This document shows positions 1 through 6,708 of a stretch of 17,057 bases of DNA, piece after piece (positions within the stretch are counted from its first letter, which is position 1; every line of letters starts with the position of its first letter). The position numbers and the translations under genes were made by a program. The stretch lies in assembly GCA_902477645.1 (NCBI GenBank), contig CABSIA010000054.1:1-17057 (forward strand). The letters are read 5' to 3'. The notes beneath the pieces were generated by a model, which worked only from the letters and a program-made list of their open reading frames with translations, was not told the DNA's origin and ran no database searches. The stretch comes from an uncultured Prevotella sp. Lineage in GTDB: Bacteria > Bacteroidota > Bacteroidia > Bacteroidales > Bacteroidaceae.

Positions 1-158
1 CCATAATCATAGCCAGACTTGTTGTTCATGTCGTGGAACAACTCATACCCGCCTTGCAACTCCACGTGCAGATATCCTGCCTGCGCTCTGCTGTCTGTAG
101 CAAATAACAGAGTGAGTAGACATAACTGAACGAATATGACAAAATTATTATTTCTCAT
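1..158 (-). CDS. Outer-membrane-type exported protein, N-terminal fragment
   Basis: The gene starts at an ATG at 156-158 and runs off the left edge, so only about 52 codons are visible. The protein opens with a typical Sec signal peptide: a short polar start, a hydrophobic run (FVIFVQLCLLTLLFA) and a likely signal peptidase I site after SRAQA. The mature part begins GYLHVELQGGYELFHDMNNK, with alternating hydrophobic residues and a Gly-Gly-Tyr pattern typical of outer-membrane beta-barrel strands. It lies 4 bases downstream of the stop of the next gene to the right (163-837), so the two are almost certainly cotranscribed. The barrel assignment is an inference from a short stretch; it could be another exported protein. 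Confidence 0.7.
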   Translation of the reverse strand, partial: MRNNNFVIFVQLCLLTLLFATDSRAQAGYLHVELQGGYELFHDMNNKSGYDY

Positions 159-162
159 AAGT

Positions 163-837
163 TTATTTCTTTGGATTATACAAGTCGGCAATTTTCTGAA
201 GGTCGCTTGGCTTAATATCCTTGTTCTTCAGCTTTTCGCACAATTCGGGATCATCAGAAAGATATTCCATCAACAATGTTCGCCAATGTTTTGAGCCACT
301 TCCCTGATATCCTATTACTCGTCCGTTCTCATCGCCTTTTTTTCTTGCAATGAAAACAATGCTTCCGTTCTGCACACTGGTTATAGTCAGAGTTCCGTCA
401 CTCGGAATGCTATATTTATAGCTACAGCAATAAAATTCCACATAGTCACCCTGCGAATCTACAGCCATCCACTGCGGAGAAACCACTTTGGTCTTCTTGG
501 TGGAGAACATTTTGTTTGTAACGTATGGAACCGAAACAAGATAGTGGCATTTATCGGTATGCGTTTTCTTCCATACTCCAAGCACTTCTATGTCTGTATT
601 CTTCAGTTTCAGTTTTTTCCCGTCTGTTGTCGTCATACGTATATTCTTTGTGTTGCATTTCGGCATTTTCACACGCCCTGTATATTCTGTGCCGTCTTTC
701 ATCAGCACACGTCCCTCTTCCTTGTCGGTGGCATCTTTTATTATGCCATATATCTGGCAACTGTTTGTCAAGGGAACAACGAGAAGCAGCGGAAGAAAAT
801 AAAACAGCTGCCTCATAGATTGCAAAATTCGTTTCAT
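163..837 (-). CDS. Exported or lipoprotein of unknown function
   Basis: This 224-residue protein has a hydrophobic N-terminal signal (LFYFLPLLLVVPL) followed by TNSC, a relaxed lipobox with Cys27, so it is probably a lipoprotein or otherwise exported. Met8 is a possible alternative start and leaves the signal intact. After the signal comes a beta-rich region with Lys/Gly-rich turns (DGTEYTGRV, TTDGKKLKLK) and a Cys-Cys-Tyr motif near residue 138. The C-terminus is helical and charged (YLSDDPELCEKLKNKDIK). I do not recognise the family. It precedes the truncated outer-membrane-type gene by 4 bases, which suggests a joint envelope role. Its promoter must lie in the 70 bases after the palindromic terminator at 909-932; a weak candidate is listed at 884-891. 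Confidence 0.75.
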   Translation of the reverse strand: MKRILQSMRQLFYFLPLLLVVPLTNSCQIYGIIKDATDKEEGRVLMKDGTEYTGRVKMPKCNTKNIRMTTTDGKKLKLKNTDIEVLGVWKKTHTDKCHYLVSVPYVTNKMFSTKKTKVVSPQWMAVDSQGDYVEFYCCSYKYSIPSDGTLTITSVQNGSIVFIARKKGDENGRVIGYQGSGSKHWRTLLMEYLSDDPELCEKLKNKDIKPSDLQKIADLYNPKK

Positions 838-883
838 AAGCTAAGATATTAAAGTTTTACTAATAATGTCACTTTCGTGCCTA

Positions 884-891
884 CAAAATAA
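884..891 (-). promoter_or_regulatory. Weak Bacteroidetes -7 box candidate
   Basis: On the minus strand this reads TTATTTTG, one mismatch from TAnnTTTG, about 46 bases before the ATG at 837. No clear TTTG lies 19-21 bases upstream. It is the best candidate for driving the two genes at 1-837, because a terminator lies immediately upstream. Confidence 0.3.
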
Positions 892-908
892 AACAATAAA
901 AACGAAAA

Positions 909-932
909 AACTCTCAACATATGTTGAGAGTT
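909..932 (-). terminator. Rho-independent terminator, perfect 24-base palindrome
   Basis: The sequence AACTCTCAAC-ATAT-GTTGAGAGTT is a perfect palindrome. As RNA from the minus strand it forms a stem of about 10 bp with a four-base loop and is followed by TTTTTT (from position 908 leftwards) and a further T-rich stretch. It lies about 50 bases after the stop of the lipoprotein gene at 983, so it ends the operon coming from the right. Confidence 0.75.
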
Positions 933-982
933 GCATGTTTGGGATAAAATTTTTATGTTTTTTATCTAAAAACGAACTTATA

Positions 983-1459
983 CTATCTCTGGTTTCTTCT
1001 TGCCAGTTTTATTATTGTTTGCTTTTCCTCGCCTCCTACTTTGCCACTTGCATATATTGTTCCATAATATCCATAAGTATTATTTCCTGTTTCCAATTCT
1101 GCAAAACGGATAGTTATTACATTGTCTTCAGACAGAGATACATATATTCCTGTTTCTTCGGGCGTTGCCTCTGTTTCAGAGCTACCACCATCTTCACGAA
1201 CGTATGGTTTTTGGTAACTGCATGAAATATGAGTTCTATCGCAATTATTACATTTCAGTTTCACTTCGTTCTCAGAAAAGTCTGTAAGTACATGATACCA
1301 TTTCTCACCACCACCATCTGCTCTCGGTGAATAGTAACCAATATATGTAATATCTGGTAAGGTGTTTTCAATCACGTCAAATAGCAGTGGTGCCTCTTTC
1401 TCCTCCTCACAAGCACAAAAAGAAAGTGCAAATAGAAGAAATAAAAATAGTTTTTTCAT
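983..1459 (-). CDS. Small lipoprotein of unknown function
   Basis: The protein is 158 residues from the ATG at 1457-1459. An upstream ATG at 1495 would add 12 residues, but it lies inside the coding end of the Crp-like gene, and MKKLFLFLLFALSFCAC is a classical lipoprotein signal, so I prefer the inner start. The lipobox ends at Cys17, followed by an acidic stretch (EEEKE), the kind of sequence that directs Bacteroidetes lipoproteins to the cell surface. The mature part has a CNNC pair and a third Cys nearby (residues ~70-80), then a beta-rich C-terminus. I do not recognise the family. The gene starts 19 bases after the Crp/Fnr-type regulator and is followed by a strong terminator, so it is the last gene of that operon. 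Confidence 0.75.
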   Translation of the reverse strand: MKKLFLFLLFALSFCACEEEKEAPLLFDVIENTLPDITYIGYYSPRADGGGEKWYHVLTDFSENEVKLKCNNCDRTHISCSYQKPYVREDGGSSETEATPEETGIYVSLSEDNVITIRFAELETGNNTYGYYGTIYASGKVGGEEKQTIIKLARRNQR

Positions 1460-1478
1460 AAAAGTAATAATTGCATAA

Positions 1479-2057
1479 TTATGTTTTTTTATCAAAAAGT
1501 ATCTCCTTGCGGATGCGGCTAAGATGCGTTGGCGTAATTTTCAGATAAGAAGCAATGTCTTTTACAGAGTACATTTCAAACAACTCATGATGTTCTGCAA
1601 TAAGTTGCTTGTACCGTTGTTTGGGAGAGGTGATATAAGATTCTATCAACCTTTCATAGACTTGATTAAAAAGCTGCTCACTCGTTTTTGCTACAATAAA
1701 CTCAAAATCAGGGTCTCGCCGAACCCGTTCTCTAAGTTCGCATGTCGGCAAAGAGTAAATATCACATGGAGAATTTGCTATAACCGACACTTTTGAGGGA
1801 ACGCCATAAACAGAATTAGGGAAATCGGCTACAAACTCTCCGGCAAATTCCAGATTGATTATATGCTCGTTGCCGCCTATGTCATTTGCAATGTATTTAA
1901 GTGTACCAGTTTTTACAAAACCTACAAACCGTCCTATATTACCTGCTTTCAAAAAGAAATCCCCTGTTTCATAATGGCGTAACTTTCCCTCCCGTTGGCA
2001 CATCTCACGCCAAAAGTCAGCATCAATTTTATCCATGTATTGATTAAATCTCGCCAT
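1479..2057 (-). CDS. Crp/Fnr family transcriptional regulator
   Basis: This is a 192-residue cytoplasmic DNA-binding regulator. Residues ~25-115 form a cyclic-nucleotide-binding-like beta-roll with the usual glycines (ETGDFFLKAGNIGRFVGFVKTG, then a Gly-Glu-Phe turn at EFAGEF). Residues ~150-190 form a winged helix, with the recognition segment SVKDIASYLKITPTHLSRIR. The Arg-Ser pair that binds cAMP phosphate in true CRP is not present, and no Fnr-type Cys cluster is seen, so the effector is unknown. Many Bacteroidetes regulators of this type respond to unknown signals and carry the same ITPTHLSRIR helix. The gene sits 65 bases after the DUF1573 gene and 19 bases before a small lipoprotein gene, which may be its target or partner. 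Confidence 0.9.
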   Translation of the reverse strand: MARFNQYMDKIDADFWREMCQREGKLRHYETGDFFLKAGNIGRFVGFVKTGTLKYIANDIGGNEHIINLEFAGEFVADFPNSVYGVPSKVSVIANSPCDIYSLPTCELRERVRRDPDFEFIVAKTSEQLFNQVYERLIESYITSPKQRYKQLIAEHHELFEMYSVKDIASYLKITPTHLSRIRKEILFDKKT

Positions 2058-2122
2058 AATATTGGCTTAGTAGAAAAAAAATACTGGGGATAAGAGCAAA
2101 TACCGTTCAACGGATGTTCCAC

Positions 2123-2530
2123 TTATTTTCTTATTTCTGTTTTTTCCTCTGTCATCATGCCCTCAACGTACAAGCGTGTCATTTCTGGATTACCGTTGGT
2201 ACGTATGGTTATTGACTTTTTGAAATGTCCGGGGAATTTACCTTTGCCGTTATAGGTGATTTTTATCTCACCTGACTTTCCTGGCAAAATGGGAGTCTTT
2301 GTGTATTCGGGTACTGTACATCCGCAACTTGCCACAGCCTGATTTATCACCAGTGGGGCATCGCCAACGTTGGTAAATGCAAACTTGCATTCTTGCACAG
2401 GTGTGGCTTCGCTAAACGTGCCGAAATTGTGTGATATTTTGTTGAATTTTATTTTTGCCTCTTTCTGCTGTGCCATGGCTGTGCCTATAAAGGCAACAAG
2501 CAAAATGGCGATGGTTAAAATCTTCTTCAT
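2123..2530 (-). CDS. DUF1573 domain exported protein
   Basis: The 135-residue protein starts with a clean Sec signal peptide (MKKILTIAILLVAFIGTAMA, cleavage before QQ). Almost all of the mature part is one DUF1573 domain: FNKISHNFGTFSE, the TNVGDAPLVI segment, the ASCGCTVPEY motif with its two conserved Cys, then PGKSGEIKITYNGKGKFPG and an IRTNGNP strand. DUF1573 is an immunoglobulin-like domain very common in exported Bacteroidetes proteins; its biochemical role is not established. A perfect -7 box lies 38 bases upstream. The gene probably opens an operon with the Crp/Fnr regulator and the small lipoprotein. Confidence 0.9.
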   Translation of the reverse strand: MKKILTIAILLVAFIGTAMAQQKEAKIKFNKISHNFGTFSEATPVQECKFAFTNVGDAPLVINQAVASCGCTVPEYTKTPILPGKSGEIKITYNGKGKFPGHFKKSITIRTNGNPEMTRLYVEGMMTEEKTEIRK

Positions 2531-2567
2531 AATAGTGTTTTTATTTTGTATTTACCTATCTGACGTG

Positions 2568-2575
2568 CAAAGTTA
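2568..2575 (-). promoter_or_regulatory. Bacteroidetes -7 box for the DUF1573 operon
   Basis: The minus strand reads TAACTTTG here, a perfect TAnnTTTG, followed by C as is common. It lies 38 bases before the ATG at 2530. No clear TTTG is visible 19-21 bases further upstream, so the -33 element is weak. Confidence 0.55.
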
Positions 2576-2688
2576 TAAAAAGTTTATAATACGGTGCTTT
2601 TATTGCGGCTTGTTTTACATTATTTAACCCAAATGGCGCATTTTTGCGAAACGCATATAGACGTAATAAAGATAAGTTCCCAGTATGA

Positions 2689-2790
2689 CTATTTTCCTGA
2701 TTTCTGCAAAAGTCTATAATACTCGGTTGCGCCAAGCAGGAAGCATCCTGTGCCATAGTCCTCGAAGTCGGGCACGCTGGTGTATGTCAC
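2689..2790 (-). pseudogene. Displaced C-terminus of the GH105 gene
   Basis: In the frame shifted relative to the 2714-3772 gene, the minus strand encodes VTYTSVPDFEDYGTGC followed by FLLGATEYYRLLQKSGK and a stop at 2689-2691. The DYGTGCFLLGATEYYRL pattern is the usual C-terminal helix region of GH105 enzymes (compare YGVGAFLLAGSE-type endings). The frame break lies between about 2791 and 2815. The Gly-Tyr/Trp-Val-Gln segment normally found just before this region is not visible, so bases were probably lost there rather than one base inserted. Confidence 0.75.
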
Positions 2791-3772
2791 GGGCTGCCCG
2801 GCCGAAGGCATGCACGCTCTCTGTTTCGAGTGCCTTCCATGCCTTGTCGGCTATTGGGCGGTATTGTTTTTCTTTGAGCAGACCATTGCGCATACCCCAT
2901 GCCATACCATAGAGGAACAGAGCGGTGCCCGTGGTCTCCTTGCCGCCGTATGTGGCTGGCGACACGAGGCTTACGTTCCAAAAACCGTCTTCTCTCTGGC
3001 ACGATGCGAATGCCTGGCTCATAAGCAGGAAGTCTGCTTTCAGCTCTTTATAGTATTTGTCTTTTTTGCCTATGATGTCCATGACCCTGACCAGTGCGGC
3101 ATATACCCACCCGTCGCCGCGGCTCCAGTAACAGTCGTTTCCGTCGGATTCTTTATATGGAGGCACATAGTCTTTGTCGCGCCACCAAAAACCTGTTTTT
3201 TTATTGTAAAGTCCGCCTCCGCACACATTACGGCTCCAGCGGTATGACTCCATTGCGTAGTCAAGGTATTTGCGGTCGCCGGTATGCTTGTAAGCCATGG
3301 CATATAGCGGCATGGCCATTTGTATGGCGTCTATCCATGTCCAGTAGTCGTGTCTGCCAGAGGCTATCTGGTTGTCGAGGTTCTCAATGACTTTTGCCAT
3401 TGCGTTCTCCTTATTTGTATATGGCAGAAGCATATAGTAGGTCTGTCCGCAGCACTGATCGTCGGCATCGGTCGTCTTGACTCCGTTTCTTGGTGTCCAC
3501 TGGTGGAAGTTGGCCCATCGCAGCGCATAGTCAACATATTCTTTTTGCGGGTCTATGGCGTTCAGATCCATGAGTCCCTCGTAATAGACGGCTCTTGTCC
3601 AAAGCGAGCTTGGCCTGATTTTTCTGACAAAGGTAGGCTTTGTGGGGTCGTCATACTTTGCCATGAAGTATTTGTTGGCTTTACGTGCCGTTTCGAGCAC
3701 CTGTTCGCAACTTTGCGCATAGCCCGCTATTGCCAACGACAAAAGGGCTGCAAAAGAGATGATTTTTTTCAT
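2714..3772 (-). CDS. GH105 unsaturated-glycoside hydrolase, C-terminus frameshifted
   Basis: A signal peptide (MKKIISFAALLSLAIAGYAQ) precedes a GH105/GH88-type (alpha/alpha)6-barrel. Enzymes of this family remove unsaturated uronic acid from the end of oligosaccharides left by pectin or rhamnogalacturonan lyases, usually in the periplasm or at the surface. Visible family motifs are DADDQCCGQTYYML (~102-115), WTWIDAIQMAMPLYA with Asp148 matching the catalytic Asp of YteR, SRGDGWVYAAL (~217-227), CQREDGFWNVSL (~258-269) and the TGTALFLYGMAWG helix (~281-293). After about residue 322 (VHA) the frame turns into an Arg-rich tail ending at 2714, while the expected C-terminus continues one frame over to 2689. 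The product is probably inactive or unstable. The gene is divergent from aspS and has its own -7 box. Confidence 0.85.
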   Translation of the reverse strand: MKKIISFAALLSLAIAGYAQSCEQVLETARKANKYFMAKYDDPTKPTFVRKIRPSSLWTRAVYYEGLMDLNAIDPQKEYVDYALRWANFHQWTPRNGVKTTDADDQCCGQTYYMLLPYTNKENAMAKVIENLDNQIASGRHDYWTWIDAIQMAMPLYAMAYKHTGDRKYLDYAMESYRWSRNVCGGGLYNKKTGFWWRDKDYVPPYKESDGNDCYWSRGDGWVYAALVRVMDIIGKKDKYYKELKADFLLMSQAFASCQREDGFWNVSLVSPATYGGKETTGTALFLYGMAWGMRNGLLKEKQYRPIADKAWKALETESVHAFGRAARDIHQRARLRGLWHRMLPAWRNRVL

Positions 3773-3804
3773 GTAGATAATCGGTTAAGTTTGTTTTATG
3801 TCGG

Positions 3805-3812
3805 CAAAGATA
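3805..3812 (-). promoter_or_regulatory. Bacteroidetes -7 box for the GH105 gene
   Basis: The minus strand reads TATCTTTG, a perfect TAnnTTTG followed by C, 33 bases before the ATG at 3772. No good -33 TTTG is seen. No regulator-binding repeat is obvious between it and the divergent aspS promoter. Confidence 0.55.
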
Positions 3813-3875
3813 CTAAATAAACGCCATAATATATAGTTTGGCCGATATTTTTTTCTTTCTTTCAAAGAAATATTG

Positions 3876-3883
3876 TATTTTTG
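3876..3883 (+). promoter_or_regulatory. Bacteroidetes -7 box for aspS
   Basis: TATTTTTG matches TAnnTTTG perfectly and is preceded about 20 bases upstream by a TTTC-rich stretch rather than a clean TTTG. It implies a leader of about 85 bases before the aspS ATG at 3975; I see no strong hairpin or T-box-like element in that leader. Confidence 0.55.
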
Positions 3884-3974
3884 CATGGTAAAATACAGAC
3901 TGGCTGCTTGGCAACAGGCTTTGCCGGATGTTGTTTGCGTGAAAAATAGGAAATAACAGATACTATAATAAAAT

Positions 3975-5732
3975 ATGTATAGAAGCAATACTTGTGGAGA
4001 GTTGAGACTCTCCGATGCCGGAAGGGAAGTAACCCTTGCCGGATGGGTACAGCGAGTAAGGAAAATGGGTGGTATGACATTCGTTGACCTCCGCGACAGA
4101 TATGGTTTGACACAGCTCGTGTTCAACGAGGCTGAGGACGCAGAGCTTTGCGAGCGCGCCAACAAGCTGGGCAGAGAATTCTGCATACAGGTTGTCGGCA
4201 CAGTTGGAGAGCGTCAGAGTAAAAATCCTAAAATGGAGACAGGAGACATCGAAATTCTCGTAAAGGAGCTTAATGTGTTGAGCGACAGCCTTACACCTCC
4301 TTTCAAGATAGAAGATGATACCGACGGCGGTGACGACATAAGGATGAAGTACCGCTATCTTGACCTTCGCCGTCCGGCTGTGCGCAGCAATCTTGAGCTG
4401 CGTCACAGAATGACAATCCTTATCCGTAATTTCCTCGACAGCCAGAATTTCATAGAGGTTGAGACTCCTATTCTTATTGGCTCGACACCTGAGGGCGCAC
4501 GCGACTTCGTGGTACCGTCACGCATGAATCCCGGACAATTCTATGCTCTGCCGCAGAGTCCTCAGACTTTAAAGCAGCTGCTTATGGTGGCAGGTTTCGA
4601 CAGATATTTCCAGATAGCAAAGTGTTTCCGTGACGAGGACTTGCGTGCCGACCGTCAGCCAGAGTTCACACAGATTGACTGTGAGATGAGTTTTGTAGAC
4701 CAAGAGGATGTTATTGAGCTTTTCGAGGAAATGGCCCGTCATCTGTTCCGTGAGATACGTGGCGTAGAGCTTCCAAAGCTTGAGCAGATGCCTTGGCACG
4801 AGGCTATGCGCCGCTTCGGTAGCGACAAGCCGGATCTCCGGTTTGGTATGGAATTCGTAGAGCTTATGGACGTTTTGAAGGGTACAGGCTCATTCAGTGT
4901 GTTTGACGAGGCTGCGTACATTGGCGGTATTTGTGTTCCCGGTTGTGCCGACTATAGCCGCAAGCAGCTCAACGAGCTGACAGATTTTGTAAAGCGTCCT
5001 CAGATTGGTGCCAAGGGACTTGTGTACATCAAGTTCAATACAGACGGAACAGTAAAGAGTTCTATAGACAAATTCTATACAGAGGAACAGCTTTTGAAGG
5101 TGAAGGAGGCTGCCGGCGCAAAAGACGGCGACTTGGTTCTGATACTCAGTGGCGACAATGTAAACAAGACACGTGTGCAGCTCTGCTCGCTGCGTCTTGA
5201 GATGGGCGACCGTCTCGGACTACGTGACAAGAATGTCTTCAAATGCCTGTGGATTGTCGACTTCCCGCTTTTCGAGTGGAGCGACGAGGAACAGCGTCTC
5301 ATGGCTACTCATCATCCATTTACAATGCCCAACCCTGACGACCTGCCGTTGCTCGACAGTCACCCGGAGCAGGTTCGTGCCAAGGCATACGACTTTGTGT
5401 GCAACGGAATTGAGGTTGGTGGCGGCAGTCTCCGTATTCACGATACCAAACTGCAGGAGAAGATGTTTGAGGTTCTCGGTTTCACGCCAGAGCGTGCTCA
5501 GGCACAGTTCGGCTTCCTTATGAATGCCTTTAAATACGGTGCGCCTCCTCATGCTGGTCTCGCTTTTGGGCTCGACCGTTTTGTCAGCATCATGGCAGGT
5601 CTCGACAGCATCCGTGACTGCATAGCATTCCCGAAAAACAACAGCGGACGCGATGTGATGCTTGACGCCCCATCGCCTATCGACGATAAGCAACTTGATG
5701 AGCTGCAAATAAAGGTTGACTTGAAATTGTAG
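3975..5732 (+). CDS. aspS: Aspartyl-tRNA synthetase
   Basis: The 585-residue cytoplasmic class II synthetase charges tRNA-Asp with aspartate. The order is the bacterial one: an N-terminal OB-fold anticodon-binding domain (TLAGWVQRVRKMGGMTFVDL, ~19-38), the YRYLDLRR segment, class II motif 1 around FIEVETPIL, the flipping-loop/active-site stretch GSTPEGARDFVVPSR, QSPQTLKQLLM, motif 2 with FRDEDLRADRQPEFTQID (~219-236), the bacterial GAD insertion domain (~290-420), and motif 3 with GLAFGLDRFVSIMAG near the C-terminus. Length and motifs are normal, so the gene should be functional. The ATG at 3975 follows an A/T-rich leader with no Shine-Dalgarno site, normal for this phylum. It is divergent from the damaged GH105 gene. 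Confidence 0.98.
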   Translation: MYRSNTCGELRLSDAGREVTLAGWVQRVRKMGGMTFVDLRDRYGLTQLVFNEAEDAELCERANKLGREFCIQVVGTVGERQSKNPKMETGDIEILVKELNVLSDSLTPPFKIEDDTDGGDDIRMKYRYLDLRRPAVRSNLELRHRMTILIRNFLDSQNFIEVETPILIGSTPEGARDFVVPSRMNPGQFYALPQSPQTLKQLLMVAGFDRYFQIAKCFRDEDLRADRQPEFTQIDCEMSFVDQEDVIELFEEMARHLFREIRGVELPKLEQMPWHEAMRRFGSDKPDLRFGMEFVELMDVLKGTGSFSVFDEAAYIGGICVPGCADYSRKQLNELTDFVKRPQIGAKGLVYIKFNTDGTVKSSIDKFYTEEQLLKVKEAAGAKDGDLVLILSGDNVNKTRVQLCSLRLEMGDRLGLRDKNVFKCLWIVDFPLFEWSDEEQRLMATHHPFTMPNPDDLPLLDSHPEQVRAKAYDFVCNGIEVGGGSLRIHDTKLQEKMFEVLGFTPERAQAQFGFLMNAFKYGAPPHAGLAFGLDRFVSIMAGLDSIRDCIAFPKNNSGRDVMLDAPSPIDDKQLDELQIKVDLKL

Positions 5733-5782
5733 ATGTCTTTTAAATTGATATATGTCAAGAAATGTATGATTATCAACAAATT

Positions 5783-5804
5783 AGCATTTCATGGCGTGCT
5801 TTTT
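5783..5804 (+). terminator. Weak terminator candidate after aspS
   Basis: AGCAT, an eight-base loop and GTGCT form a short stem (4 bp plus a T-G pair) followed by five T. It lies 50 bases after the aspS stop and before the promoter of the next gene. The stem is short, so support is modest. Confidence 0.3.
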
Positions 5805-5818
5805 CTGTCAAAATATAA

Positions 5819-5848
5819 TTGCTGTGTAAAGAAAAAACATTACCTTTG
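5819..5848 (+). promoter_or_regulatory. Bacteroidetes promoter for the basic winged-helix gene
   Basis: TTG at 5819-5821, a 19-base spacer and TACCTTTG at 5841-5848 fit the Bacteroidetes consensus well. The start of transcription would be near 5855, leaving a leader of about 55 bases before the ATG at 5910. Confidence 0.65.
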
Positions 5849-5909
5849 CAATCAGAAAGGTTAATAGGCGATGTGAAATTGCTGAAAAGTTTAATTTTTT
5901 TTATTTATT

Positions 5910-6212
5910 ATGGCAGAAAAAAAAGCTACAACAAAGGCAGCTGCAACAAAGACAACCGCAGCTAAGACAACAACAAAGAAGGCACCTGCTAAGAAGTGCG
6001 CAACAAAGTCAGAGGTAATGGTAGACGCTGAAAACGCAGGTTTCCGTGCAGGTGATGTTTATCAGGCTCTGTCTGCAGCTGGTGCAGCTCTATCAGTAGC
6101 AGAGTTGGCTAAGGCAACAGAAAAGACCGAGACCGAGGTTCTTCTTGGTATTGGCTGGCTTTTGAAAGAGGGTAAAGTAAAGGGTGACAACGGTAAGGTT
6201 GTTCTCGCTTAA
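5910..6212 (+). CDS. Winged-helix protein with histone-H1-like basic tail
   Basis: The 100-residue protein has two parts. Residues 1-34 are almost only Ala, Lys and Thr (KAAATKTTAAKTTTKKAPAK), a flexible basic tail like those of histone H1-type bacterial proteins. Residues ~35-100 match the small winged-helix domain known as DUF2582: NAGFRAGDVYQALSAAG, LSVAELAKAT, then TEVLLGIGWLLKEGKVKGDN. In family members this domain is usually the whole protein and its function is not settled. The combination suggests non-specific DNA binding and a nucleoid role, which is inference. A good promoter lies upstream and a strong terminator downstream, so it is a single-gene unit. The Ala/Lys/Thr codons make the DNA at ~5920-5995 A-rich and repetitive. 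Confidence 0.85.
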   Translation: MAEKKATTKAAATKTTAAKTTTKKAPAKKCATKSEVMVDAENAGFRAGDVYQALSAAGAALSVAELAKATEKTETEVLLGIGWLLKEGKVKGDNGKVVLA

Positions 6213-6258
6213 TACTCTGTTCTGAAAAATATCAGACATTAATAACTATTAAGATAAG

Positions 6259-6305
6259 GAGCCGCAACCATCAGATAAGATGATGCGGCTCTTTGTATTT
6301 TTCTA
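6259..6305 (+). terminator. Rho-independent terminator
   Basis: GAGCCGCA at 6259-6266 pairs with TGCGGCTC at 6284-6291, and inside it CATC pairs with GATG across a small bulge. The hairpin is followed by TTTGTATTTTT. It ends the winged-helix gene at 6212. Confidence 0.8.
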
Positions 6306-6350
6306 CAACCGCCCAAAGGCTGGAGTGTATTAACAATAAAAATATCTGTT

Positions 6351-6701
6351 TTGGACTATCAGAGACAGTTAGTGGCTATTCTGAAGGAGGCTGGCGAAAA
6401 AGGTCTGCCTCTTAACAAGATAGCCCGCCATGTTTACAACTCTTCATGTACGCTTTTCGAATCTCCTTCGTTCGACAAGGTATATGCCGACCTTGCACAG
6501 TTTCTCTCCCGCCAGTCGCATCTTGCTGACGGAATGGTGAAACGCACCGGTACGAGAGGTGTATATGCGATAAATGACAGGTGGGCACTGTTTCGCCAGG
6601 TGGTTATAGATTTTGATGAACATACCACAGACGAAATATCACAACAACAGGATTCTTTTGTTGAAGACAAGTCGCTAACTCTTCCTTTGTTCGATTTTTA
6701 G
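6351..6701 (+). CDS. Small HTH-like conserved protein, TTG start
   Basis: The 116-residue protein begins at a TTG (MDYQRQLVAILKEAGEKGLP); no ATG lies in frame upstream or near the N-terminus, and the first residues already look like the conserved domain. Residues ~1-75 read like a winged helix: helix DYQRQLVAILKEAG, helix LPLNKIARHVYN, helix SFDKVYADLAQFLSRQ, then a wing ending VKRTGTRGVYAIN, a layout resembling HARE-HTH domains. The C-terminus is acidic and probably disordered, ending LPLFDF. I recall similar small proteins in Bacteroidales but no assigned function. It follows a terminator, so it needs its own promoter in 6300-6350; I see no good box there. It converges on the DUF1963 gene with only 7 bases between stops. 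Confidence 0.75.
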   Translation: MDYQRQLVAILKEAGEKGLPLNKIARHVYNSSCTLFESPSFDKVYADLAQFLSRQSHLADGMVKRTGTRGVYAINDRWALFRQVVIDFDEHTTDEISQQQDSFVEDKSLTLPLFDF

Positions 6702-6708
6702 TCTCCTG

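Noticed and set aside
2103..2113. CCGTTCAACGG inverted repeat upstream of the Crp/Fnr regulator
   Set aside because: Five-base arms with one centre base could be a regulator site by chance; no second copy was found near related promoters.
3320..3820. 166-codon plus-strand frame opposite the GH105 gene
   Set aside because: It is antisense to clear GH105 motifs and has no domain signal; it also covers the GH105 promoter.
5733..5864. 43-codon open frame starting directly after the aspS stop (MSFKLIYVKKC...)
   Set aside because: It overlaps a good promoter for the next gene, has no recognisable domain, and its Cys/Lys-rich composition looks like non-coding A/T-rich sequence.
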